NCBI GenBank assembly: GCA_024404415.1
Contig: JAKSPX010000017.1
Coordinates: 1-11,911, forward strand
Direction of reading: 5' to 3'
DNA length: 11,911 nucleotides
DNA from: Clostridia bacterium
Lineage (GTDB): Bacteria > Bacillota > Clostridia > Oscillospirales > QAMX01
In this document: positions 1 to 6,156 of the stretch, one piece after another
Numbering within the stretch: the stretch's first letter is position 1
Layout of the letters: the number at the start of each line of letters is the position of its first letter
Program-made: the position numbers and the translations under genes
The notes under the pieces: model-generated
What the model was told of the DNA's origin: nothing
Database searches by the model: none
Seen by the model: the letters and a program-made list of their open reading frames with translations, nothing else

Positions 1-1
1 T

Positions 2-220
2 TTCTGGGGGGAGGGCATAGCGTCGGAAGCTGTGAAAAAGGTAACTGAGTTCGGGTTGAATGAACTGGGGCTTGTGAGAATACAGGGCCTTGTCATGGCG
101 GAAAATCAGGCGTCCATCAGGGTGCTGGAAAAGAACGGATACCTCACGGAAGGATTATTGCATCATTATCCTTTCGGACGTGAATTTCATGACGTTGTGA
201 TGCTTGCGATCATTAAATAA
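2..220 (+). CDS. GNAT-family N-acetyltransferase, C-terminal fragment
   Basis: The frame is open from base 2 to the TAA at 218-220, so the gene enters from upstream and only about 72 residues are visible. An internal GTG at 32 is not the start, because conserved GNAT sequence lies upstream of it. The fragment opens with FWGEGIASEAVKK, the acetyl-CoA pyrophosphate-binding loop (R/Q-x-x-G-x-G/A) and following helix. It continues through GLVMAENQASIRVLEKNGY, the N-x-x-S-x-x-x-x-E-K-x-G-(F/Y) motif of the RimJ/RimL-like branch. Such enzymes transfer acetyl from acetyl-CoA to protein N-termini or small amines in the cytoplasm. The substrate cannot be told from this part. Base composition is less GC-rich than in the large genes downstream. 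Confidence 0.88.
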   Translation, partial: FWGEGIASEAVKKVTEFGLNELGLVRIQGLVMAENQASIRVLEKNGYLTEGLLHHYPFGREFHDVVMLAIIK

Positions 221-304
221 ACTCTTATCGTGATGCTGCCAAGCGCCAGCCAATTCATTCTGCATTTTTTCAAAACCTCATTAGCCTTTTTTCCCTTTCC
301 GTCG

Positions 305-310
305 TATATA
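305..310 (+). promoter_or_regulatory. Possible -10 element upstream of the double-glycine peptide
   Basis: TATATA at 305-310 lies about 35 bp upstream of the peptide start. A poor -35 candidate, TTAGCC at 281-286, sits 18 bp further up. The 221-346 gap is otherwise T-rich and shows no hairpin. This is a weak call made only because the peptide gene needs a promoter or read-through from the GNAT gene. Confidence 0.25.
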
Positions 311-346
311 TAGGTGCAAAAGGAAAAAGACAAAGGAGAAAATATC

Positions 347-529
347 ATGAAAACGAAAGAACTTTTAAAAGACGAAGAACTCACCAAGGTCGCCGGCGGC
401 ATTGAGATGGAGCTGAGAGAAATCGTGGGGAATACAGAGCCTCGCCCGGGTCTCAGTACGCAAGGCACCAAGGAACACGACGAGCAGATACTCAATTCTG
501 AATTCCCCTCCCCGCGGATCGACGGTTGA
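347..529 (+). CDS. Small peptide precursor with double-glycine leader (putative secreted signal or bacteriocin-like peptide)
   Basis: This 60-residue ORF starts at the ATG at 347, eight bases after a strong AAAGGAG at 332-338. The in-frame start at 314 lies upstream of that site and is unlikely. Residues 1-18 (MKTKELLKDEELTKVAGG) match the double-glycine leaders cleaved and exported by C39-peptidase ABC transporters: a charged amphipathic stretch, E-E-L-x-x-V spacing, then Gly17-Gly18. Cleavage would leave a 42-residue core starting IEMELRE. The core is hydrophilic and acid-rich, has three prolines and contains no cysteine, so it cannot be a lanthipeptide, a sactipeptide or a disulfide bacteriocin. 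It lacks the hydrophobic stretch of class II bacteriocins, and a pheromone-like role fits better. No transporter, modification enzyme or immunity gene lies in the window. The exact family is not recognised. Confidence 0.72.
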   Translation: MKTKELLKDEELTKVAGGIEMELREIVGNTEPRPGLSTQGTKEHDEQILNSEFPSPRIDG

Positions 530-537
530 GGACTTTC

Positions 538-576
538 AAATAATCGGCGGCTCCCCCCGGGGCACGCCGTTTATTT
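538..576. terminator. Hairpin terminator, A/T-flanked, possibly bidirectional
   Basis: The arms AAATAATCGGCG (538-549) and CGCCGTTTATTT (565-576) pair over 12 bp with one mismatch. The GC half lies at the loop end and the A/T half supplies the U-tract. The 15-base loop contains CCCCCC-GGGG and could pair further. The hairpin starts eight bases after the stop of the double-glycine peptide, so it should end that transcript. Its last two bases overlap the -35 box of the next gene. Confidence 0.7.
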
Positions 577-603
577 GACATTTTCCGCGTTCCGTGCTAT
601 GAT
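575..603 (+). promoter_or_regulatory. Consensus sigma-A promoter for the LRR lipoprotein
   Basis: TTGACA at 575-580 and TATGAT at 598-603 are separated by exactly 17 bp. This is a perfect -35 and a five-of-six -10. It predicts transcription starting near 610 and a leader of about 55 nt before the ATG at 665. It also shows that the ATG at 575 in this frame is not the start, because it lies inside the promoter. Confidence 0.85.
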
Positions 604-664
604 GTCCCGGCACAATAACCCTTTCCGTCTTCCCGGACGGACACAAATTTTCCCGGAGGTTCCC

Positions 665-2446
665 ATGAAAAAAAGAAACATTCTTCGTCTTCTCCCGCTC
701 CTCTTAGCCGCGGCACTGCTTCTCGGAAGCTGCGCGGAAAAAGGCGCGGACACGCCCGCACCTGAAACGCAGACCGCGCCCGAGCCGGAAACCACCCCCG
801 TCTCCGAGCCGGAGAGCGCATCCGAGCCGGACGAATCCGCTTTCACCTATGAAGAAAATGCCGACGGCGCCGTCACGCTGACCGGCTACACAGGGGCGGA
901 AACCGTCCTCACCATCCCCTCGACCCTCGGCGGCAAAAAGGTAACCGCCATCGGCGAAAGCGCCTTCGCCGGAAACATCCGCCTCGAAAAGGTCTATGTG
1001 CCCGAAGGCGTGACCAGCCTCGGCGACTACGCCTTTGAATGCTGCAGCGTGCTCAAAAAGGTCTACCTCCCCGAGACGCTGGAAACCATCGGGGATGGCG
1101 CTTTCTCCGGCTGTCAGGCCCTCTACCTTCTCGACATACAGGACAACGTGACCGCCATCGGAAAAGGCGCATTCCTCGACTGCACGTCGCTTGTGAGCTT
1201 TGTCGCGCCGAAAGCGCTGACCGCGCTCGGTGAATTCGCCTTTGCCGACTGCTCCCCCCTCATGAGCGTGGAGATGCGGGATTCCGCTCTCGCCGCCGTC
1301 CCCGACCGCCTCTTCTACGCCTGTTCCGCTCTTTCCACCGTCCGCCTGCCCGAAACCGTCACCTCGGTCGGCAAGCGTGCCTTCTCGGGGAATGAAAGCC
1401 TTCGTTACCTCTACCTCCCCGAAGCCTGCGAAAGCGTCGGCTCCTATGCGTTTGAAAACTGCGCTTCCTTACAGAATTTCGACTTCCCGTGTGACGAGGT
1501 CGCTCCCCATACCTTCACCTGCTGCTCCGCCCTTTCCTACATCTCCTTCCCGGAGACGCTGAAAGCCATCGGAGAAGGCGCTTTCCACAACGTGCCGCTC
1601 AAACCCGAAGATTTAGAGATCTCCGAAAACGCCAATATCGCCCCGCTCGCCTTCGACCCGGAGGAAGAACCTCCCTACGTTGAGGAGACCCTTGACGAGT
1701 CCGCCGAGAACGATATCATCTCCCTCCCGGAGGCGGACATCACCGTGGACGAGATCAGCGCCGCGGCGGCAGACGAGGGCTATCAGCTCGTCGAAAACGA
1801 GGAATTTGCCGCATGGGCGGAAGAATACCTCGCCTTCAACGCCGAAAACGCGCTTCTCGACCAGGATCTGAACCCCTACATCACCAAATATAAGGGCGAG
1901 ATCGGCTACTATTATCAGGCCATGACCGCCGTCGCCAGCGGCAATCCCGAGGACATCGAGGCCGCCAAAGTCGGTTTCGGCGACGATTTTGAGGAGATGT
2001 ACCGCATGATCGACCATGGCCTCGCCACCGAGATCAGCCGCTTCCGGATGGAAAACGACCTCCTTCTCTATACCGGCGTTTATGACTGCCAGCTCATGGC
2101 TGCCGCCGGGACCGACCACGTGCCAACGCTCGACGAACTGAAAGCGAAAGTCGGCTCCACCTTCACCGATCCCTGCCTCACCAGCACCACGACCGAAGCG
2201 GAGGTCGCCTTCGGCTTCTCCGATACGCTCTTTGTCATCTACGCCCCGGCGGAAAATCTCAACGCCCTCGGCGCTGTGTGCATGGATAGCTACATGCACA
2301 CCCCCGAAAACGAGATCCTTCTGAATAGCGGCGCGACCTATGAGATCCTCGGCGCGGGCGTCCTCTCCGACGTTCTGACCGACTGGGATGGCAATGAGAC
2401 CACCGAAAGCCGCGCCTATGTCATGCTGAAGCTCATCAACGAGTAA
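665..2446 (+). CDS. Surface lipoprotein: BspA-type leucine-rich repeats plus a C-terminal ADP-ribosyltransferase-like domain
   Basis: This is a 593-residue protein whose start is fixed by GGAGG at 655-659 and the promoter at 575-603. Residues 1-22 form a lipoprotein signal peptide (KKR, a leucine/alanine core, then LLGS before Cys23). A Pro/Glu/Thr linker follows (28-58). Residues 68-310 hold about ten BspA/TpLRR-type repeats of roughly 23 residues, with recurring 'IGEGAF..C..L..V.LPETL' units. An acidic linker follows (331-365). Residues 385-593 resemble ADP-ribosyltransferase exoenzymes (Pfam PF03496 type): a helical N-lobe, LLLYTGVYD where the family has LYRG, TSTT at 506-509 in the place of the STS motif, and E548-N-E550 followed by ILLNSGATYEIL, which fits the ExE loop and next strand. 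The expected NAD-binding arginine is Thr470. The protein is probably anchored outside the membrane, with the LRRs as a binding face. Transferase activity is uncertain; the LRR and lipoprotein calls are firm. Confidence 0.82.
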   Translation: MKKRNILRLLPLLLAAALLLGSCAEKGADTPAPETQTAPEPETTPVSEPESASEPDESAFTYEENADGAVTLTGYTGAETVLTIPSTLGGKKVTAIGESAFAGNIRLEKVYVPEGVTSLGDYAFECCSVLKKVYLPETLETIGDGAFSGCQALYLLDIQDNVTAIGKGAFLDCTSLVSFVAPKALTALGEFAFADCSPLMSVEMRDSALAAVPDRLFYACSALSTVRLPETVTSVGKRAFSGNESLRYLYLPEACESVGSYAFENCASLQNFDFPCDEVAPHTFTCCSALSYISFPETLKAIGEGAFHNVPLKPEDLEISENANIAPLAFDPEEEPPYVEETLDESAENDIISLPEADITVDEISAAAADEGYQLVENEEFAAWAEEYLAFNAENALLDQDLNPYITKYKGEIGYYYQAMTAVASGNPEDIEAAKVGFGDDFEEMYRMIDHGLATEISRFRMENDLLLYTGVYDCQLMAAAGTDHVPTLDELKAKVGSTFTDPCLTSTTTEAEVAFGFSDTLFVIYAPAENLNALGAVCMDSYMHTPENEILLNSGATYEILGAGVLSDVLTDWDGNETTESRAYVMLKLINE

Positions 2447-2455
2447 ACCTCACCT

Positions 2456-2618
2456 AAAAAAGGGGCTGTAAAAAAACTCACAAGACCCTGTCATTCCGAG
2501 CCAACGCCGCAGCGTTGGCGTGGGAATCCGTCTCCTTTTTGAGAGAATACGGATTGCCACGACCATCCTGCGGGATGGTCTCGCAATGACAAGTGAGTTT
2601 TTTTACAGCCCCTTTTTT
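2456..2618. repeat. Foldback (MITE-like) element with 26-bp perfect terminal inverted repeats
   Basis: The outer arms 2456-2481 (AAAAAAGGGGCTGT, seven A, CTCAC) and 2593-2618 are perfect reverse complements over 26 bp. Inside them, TGTCATTCCGAG (2489-2500) pairs with CTCGCAATGACA (2581-2592) with one mismatch. GTGGGAATCCGT (2520-2531) pairs with ACGGATTGCCAC (2549-2560) with one mismatch. Two 8-bp hairpins sit at the junction: GCCAACGC-CGCA-GCGTTGGC (2500-2519) and GACCATCC-TGCG-GGATGGTC (2561-2580). The whole folds as a cross: a long base, two side arms and a central arm. There is no ORF, so any mobility would be in trans. Similar 'TGTCATTGCGAG' repeats are dispersed in many bacterial genomes. 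No clear target-site duplication is visible at the ends. Confidence 0.85.
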
Positions 2619-2620
2619 AT
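2593..2620. terminator. Bidirectional terminator formed by the arms of the foldback element
   Basis: The outer stem of the foldback element ends in six T on the plus strand (2613-2618) and, read on the minus strand, six T opposite 2456-2461. It begins ten bases after the lipoprotein stop and reaches the deformylase stop, so it is well placed to end both convergent transcripts. The second T-run, seven T at 2598-2604, lies within the stem. Termination is inferred from structure and position. Confidence 0.6.
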
Positions 2621-3027
2621 ATGAGTATACCGTTCGTGTGGTCGATCTCGTGCTGGATGATCTGAGCCGTCCAGCCGGTGAAATTCTTCACGCGGGTCCG
2701 GAAGGCGCGGGTCTGCCACCTGACCTTGATGGACTTATACCGTTTGGTCTTCCGCGTACCGTCAAGCGAGAGGCACCCCTCCTCGGCATCATAAGGATCT
2801 TTTGAGGCGATGATCTCGGGATTGAACATTTCGGCATACTTGTCCCCGTCCTGAAAGACGATGATGCGCCTTGAAACGCCGATCATATTCGCCGCCATGC
2901 CGACACAGCGCTCTTTATTTGCAAGAAGCGTCTCCATGAGGTCGTCGGCGGCGGGGATATCCTCCATCGCCGCGGGAGCCGACCTCCGTGCAAGGATGAT
3001 GGGATCATGAACGATCTCTCTTACCAT
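2617..3027 (-). CDS. Peptide deformylase-like protein, short Clostridia type
   Basis: This 136-residue protein matches the peptide deformylase fold, which removes formyl from the N-terminal methionine of new proteins using a metal held by Cys and two His. Motif 2 is intact (E83-G-C85-L-S). Motif 3 is intact (H126-E127-I-D-H130), giving both histidines and the catalytic glutamate. Motif 1 reads GMAANMIG (43-50) where active enzymes have G-x-A-A-x-Q-x-G, so the oxyanion-stabilising glutamine is Met48. The protein is also shorter than the usual 150-190 residues, with little beyond motif 3. The start ATG at 3027 has GGAGGT upstream on the minus strand (about 3035-3040). It overlaps the preceding gene by 23 bp, suggesting translational coupling. 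Its stop abuts the foldback element. It may be an accessory deformylase with altered activity; a housekeeping def is presumably elsewhere. Confidence 0.85.
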   Translation of the reverse strand: MVREIVHDPIILARRSAPAAMEDIPAADDLMETLLANKERCVGMAANMIGVSRRIIVFQDGDKYAEMFNPEIIASKDPYDAEEGCLSLDGTRKTKRYKSIKVRWQTRAFRTRVKNFTGWTAQIIQHEIDHTNGILI

Positions 3028-4933
3028 GTTTCAATACCTCCGTGATGTGTTCGGTGAAATGGCCCGGCGTGCGGGCAAGGTCGCGCCTCGTAATAACGTT
3101 GACAATTTTTCCGTCCCTGAGGAGCGTAACGCGGTCGTCCCGCGCGAGGAGCAGATGATATTCGTCGAGTTCAAATAGCAGTTCTCTTTCGCTCTCCGCC
3201 GCCATGCGCACCGCACAGGAAAGGCGGTATTTCTCCTCGGAATGGACGTGAAAGAGCGACCAGGTGTCCTTTGCGTGGGTCAGGAGGAAAAAGCTTGTAA
3301 GGCGCGGCGCGTAGACGCCTTCCTCCCGAATCTCAACCGGCTTTTCAAGCTCCTCCCAGCCCTTCACGCGGAAGAGATAGCAGTCCTCGTCCCCGTTTTT
3401 GCGGGTCATCGGCACCGGGATGTCGTGCCTTTTCACCTTTTGGATCTCTTCGACCTCGCCAAAGACGCGGATCCCCGCCTCCCGCCACAATTTTGAGCGG
3501 CAAAGGGCGACATATCGAATGTTGAGGGCATCTCCCGGCAGGTTTTTCACCGCCGTGTAGTAAAAATCGCCCTCCAGATTGAGCTTGTACTGCGTTTCGT
3601 TCCGCACCGAGCCGACCAGCGTGTCCCTTGTTTCCCAATCGGTCTTTTCAAGCGGCAGGTCGTCGAGCTTGTATTTTTCTCCGTCGCGCGCGGCGCTTCC
3701 GAGGACTTCGGCAAGATATTCCGTCACGTCCGGGAGCAGGGGCAGGCCGCGCACCTTTTCGCCCGGGAAATAGGCCACGTTCTCCGCACGCTCGACCGGG
3801 TAGAGCACATAGGCTTCGCTTTCGGGGAAGGCCGTCTCGCGGATGCGGCGTAGGCAATCGAGATCCTTCTCCCGCGGCGCGTCCCCCTCCGCGCGGTAGG
3901 CAGGGTAAAAAAGCACTTTCCTTTCGCCGTGCGTCAGGAGGAAGACCGCCTCGCCTTCCCCGCGGAGCATATCGAGCGTCAGCTTTTCCCCGGTGAGGAT
4001 ATCCTCCGCCCGCATGGTCCTTGAAAACGTCACGCCGCGGCGTTCAAACGCGAGCGGCCCCGGGGAAAGCAGGCAAAATTTCTTCTCCTCTCCGCCCCAG
4101 GAGGCCTTCCGGAGGAGGTCTGCGATTTTAAGGAAGCACCAGTCCCGGTAAAGAGACGCAACGTCACCCAGCGCCCGGGAAAAGACCTCGCCCGAGAAGG
4201 TGATATATGGCAATGCTTTTGCCGCGCGGCGGTAAAGCTCCCGGTCGCCGATCAGCCGCCGCCGGTTTTCTTTCCCGCATTTCAAGCGCATCCCCTCCGC
4301 CATTTCGGCAAGCGAGGGGTAAATGTCCCTTGTCCTCCTGATGAAGGTATCCAGCGCCGAAGCAACGCCCGGAGGCGTGCCGCGCTTTTCGGCCTCCTCA
4401 AATAAGTCATCAAAGGCGGCTTGCAGGCTCTTTTCATAATCCTCCGCCCCGGTCGATTCCATAGCCATGCGGAAGACCTCGCGGCGCATGAGAAGATGAT
4501 CCTCTTTGTAGCAAAGGCGGGCAGGGAAGACCTCAAGTGAGAGGGAAAGCAGCGTCTCTTCGCCGGATGAGACGTCAAAGGGCAAAAATCCCGCAAAGCC
4601 CGAAATATCCACCACGCCGGAAAGCAGCGTCCCCGCCTCCGTGACGGCTGTGATCTCCGGGAGGGTCGCCCGGAGCTTTTCTCCCTTCAGGCTTTCGATG
4701 ACGAATTCATACTGTTCGCCCTCAAAAAAGAGCGGGATCGCGGGGATCTCTCCGCCCGTGACCGCCTTTTCCTCTGAGAGGATCGTGACTTTTTTGAGAT
4801 CCTCCGCCTCGATGCCGAGGCTTGAAAGCGCCTTTTCATCCGAAAGACGACGCGGGGAGGCGGATTTTACGACGAGGAGGAGCCTTTCCGTATGGATTTC
4901 CAGACATTTCACGGGTGAAATCGCATCTGCCAC
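3005..4933 (-). CDS. DUF2357/DUF524-like protein with degenerate PD-(D/E)XK nuclease-like core
   Basis: I chose the GTG at 4933 (642 residues) because GAAAGGGGG lies seven bases upstream. A TTG at 4951 would add six residues but has no ribosome site. The N-terminal ~250 residues are a beta-rich then helical region like DUF2357. LYRDWCFLKIADLL (261-274) matches the family's '-Y-x-x-W-C-x-x-x-x-L-' helix. Residues 326-380 resemble the DUF524 (PDDEXK_7) nuclease core: a strand ending in LFYPAYR (341-347), a loop, an R-rich helix (DLDCLRRIRE) and AYVLYPVE. Where the family normally has DAKYR this protein has YPAYR, so the catalytic Asp and Lys are both missing. Residues 445-560 match the C-terminal beta domain often seen in these proteins (RYVALCRS, AGIRVFGEV, YLFRVKGWEEL). 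Relatives are often linked to McrB-type restriction, but no such ATPase is seen here. It shares an operon with the deformylase-like gene. Family assignment is from memory of motifs. Confidence 0.62.
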   Translation of the reverse strand: MADAISPVKCLEIHTERLLLVVKSASPRRLSDEKALSSLGIEAEDLKKVTILSEEKAVTGGEIPAIPLFFEGEQYEFVIESLKGEKLRATLPEITAVTEAGTLLSGVVDISGFAGFLPFDVSSGEETLLSLSLEVFPARLCYKEDHLLMRREVFRMAMESTGAEDYEKSLQAAFDDLFEEAEKRGTPPGVASALDTFIRRTRDIYPSLAEMAEGMRLKCGKENRRRLIGDRELYRRAAKALPYITFSGEVFSRALGDVASLYRDWCFLKIADLLRKASWGGEEKKFCLLSPGPLAFERRGVTFSRTMRAEDILTGEKLTLDMLRGEGEAVFLLTHGERKVLFYPAYRAEGDAPREKDLDCLRRIRETAFPESEAYVLYPVERAENVAYFPGEKVRGLPLLPDVTEYLAEVLGSAARDGEKYKLDDLPLEKTDWETRDTLVGSVRNETQYKLNLEGDFYYTAVKNLPGDALNIRYVALCRSKLWREAGIRVFGEVEEIQKVKRHDIPVPMTRKNGDEDCYLFRVKGWEELEKPVEIREEGVYAPRLTSFFLLTHAKDTWSLFHVHSEEKYRLSCAVRMAAESERELLFELDEYHLLLARDDRVTLLRDGKIVNVITRRDLARTPGHFTEHITEVLKHGKRDRS

Positions 4934-4966
4934 GCCGCCGCCCCCTTTCAAGCAACCTTTTTCCTA

Positions 4967-4995
4967 ACAATAGCAGATTCCGTCGAAAAAAGCAA
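4967..4995 (-). promoter_or_regulatory. Possible promoter of the minus-strand DUF2357/deformylase operon
   Basis: Read on the minus strand, TTGCTT (4995-4990) and TATTGT (4972-4967) are 17 bp apart and lie upstream of the GTG at 4933. Both boxes are weak matches, and the spacing and position are the main support. Confidence 0.35.
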
Positions 4996-5023
4996 GAAAA
5001 TTCATGTGGTACTGCCGATTCAC

Positions 5024-5052
5024 TTGCGCTATGCCGCCGGAAATGGTAAAAT
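5024..5052 (+). promoter_or_regulatory. Promoter of the four-gene plus-strand operon
   Basis: TTGCGC (5024-5029) and TAAAAT (5047-5052) are spaced 17 bp apart, giving four-of-six and five-of-six matches to the sigma-A consensus. The predicted start is near 5059, about 28 nt before the first ATG. The leader is short and has no room for a riboswitch. No clear operator palindrome is seen, although the divergent gene's control region lies within about 30 bp. Confidence 0.6.
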
Positions 5053-5086
5053 ACAGAGGATCCGTATATAAAAGGAGGCAAGCATC

Positions 5087-6145
5087 ATGTCGGGAGATAA
5101 AATGACCGCATCCGAGCGGCTCCGCGCCTACCTCAAGGGCACGCCCGTCGACCGTGCCCCGGCGGTGGAATGGGCGCCGTGGTGGAATGAGCCGGTCGAT
5201 TTCTGGCACACCGACGGACTTCCCGCCGAAGTAAACGCCGTGGAGGCCATTCAGGAATATTTCGCGCTGGATAAATGCCTCCAGACCGGCATCTCGCCGC
5301 GCACTGCCCTGACTCCCCAACCCGCAGGCTTCGGCCTCGGCATTCTGGAGGATGAAGAGGACTACGAAAAGAAGATCCGCCCGACCCTCTTCCCCGCCGC
5401 CTCGGAGGTCATCTCCGAGGAGCGGTATCAGTATCTTGAAAAGACCCACGCGCGGGGCGACACGGTGCATTTCTTCACCACCGAGGGCTTTTTCTGGTAC
5501 CCGCGCACCCTTTTCGGCATTGAGCCGCATCTATATAGCTTCTACGACCAGCCCGAGCTTTTGAATCGCATCAACGAGGACTACCTCGAATGGCTCGTCC
5601 CCGTCCTCCGGCACGTCTTCGAGCGCTTCCATTTTGATTTCATGAGCTTCGCCGAGGACATGAGCTACAACGGCGGCCCGATGATCTCCAAGGAGACCTT
5701 CGACGAATTCCTCGCGCCCTTCTACCGCCGCGTCATCCCGGTCATCCACGAATACGGCATCCCGGTCTTCATCGACTCGGACGGCGACATCACCAAGGCC
5801 GTGGACTGGTACGCCTCTGTCGGGGCCGACGGGATGTTCCCCCTCGAGCGTAAGGCGGGGGTGGACGTCTCACTCTACATCAAAAAACAGCCCGCCATGG
5901 CTTTCCTCGGGCATTTTGACAAGATGTGCATGAAATACGGCGAGGAAGCCATGCGGAAGGAATTCGAACGCCTCCTCCCGAGTATGCAGAATGGCAAGCT
6001 GATCCCCTCGGTCGATCACCAGACCCCGCCCGACGTGACGGTGGAAAATTACCGCATCTACGTCCGCCTTCTCCGGGAATACACCGCGAAGATCACCCAC
6101 GAGCATGTCTCTCTCCAACCCTGCCCCGTCATGAACGGAAAATGA
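5087..6145 (+). CDS. Uroporphyrinogen decarboxylase/MtaA-fold family protein (not HemE)
   Basis: This is a 352-residue TIM-barrel protein of the UROD superfamily. AAAGGAGG at 5071-5078 sets the start at 5087. Family features are the N-terminal TASERLRAYLKGTPVDRAP, the central SFAEDMSYNGGPMISKETFDEFLAPFYRR (187-215) and a C-terminal IPSVDHQTPPDVTVENYRIYVRLLREY (306-332). It lacks the arginine-rich N-terminal motif (R-P-x-W-x-x-R-Q-A-G-R) of true heme-pathway HemE. Where zinc methyltransferases (MtaA, CmuA) carry H-x-C-G, it has D230-S-D232-G, so the thiolate zinc site is absent. The reaction is unknown. The barrel suggests decarboxylation or group transfer on a small molecule. It is the first gene of the operon and is followed by a permease after 11 bp, so a role in metabolising the imported compound is likely. 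It is not expected to make heme. Confidence 0.85.
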   Translation: MSGDKMTASERLRAYLKGTPVDRAPAVEWAPWWNEPVDFWHTDGLPAEVNAVEAIQEYFALDKCLQTGISPRTALTPQPAGFGLGILEDEEDYEKKIRPTLFPAASEVISEERYQYLEKTHARGDTVHFFTTEGFFWYPRTLFGIEPHLYSFYDQPELLNRINEDYLEWLVPVLRHVFERFHFDFMSFAEDMSYNGGPMISKETFDEFLAPFYRRVIPVIHEYGIPVFIDSDGDITKAVDWYASVGADGMFPLERKAGVDVSLYIKKQPAMAFLGHFDKMCMKYGEEAMRKEFERLLPSMQNGKLIPSVDHQTPPDVTVENYRIYVRLLREYTAKITHEHVSLQPCPVMNGK

Positions 6146-6156
6146 AAGGAAATTCT

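Noticed and set aside
575..664. Upstream extension of the LRR lipoprotein to the ATG at 575
   Set aside because: It would place the start inside a consensus promoter and bury the lipoprotein signal peptide 30 residues into the protein. The ATG at 665 has a good ribosome site.
1613..2299. A 228-residue minus-strand open frame within the lipoprotein gene
   Set aside because: It is a shadow of the real gene: it has no ribosome site and its composition mirrors the antisense strand.
2593..2805. A 70-residue plus-strand frame starting in the foldback element
   Set aside because: It is antisense to the deformylase-like gene, begins in the inverted repeat and has no recognisable domain.
5053..5086. 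Riboswitch before the UROD-like/permease operon
   Set aside because: The predicted leader is only about 28 nt and contains just the ribosome site, too short for a purine or cobalamin aptamer.
5926..6156. Longer start for the NCS2 permease
   Set aside because: The extension overlaps the UROD-like gene in another frame and is low-complexity Pro/Arg-rich. AAAGGAAA before the ATG at 6157 marks the start.
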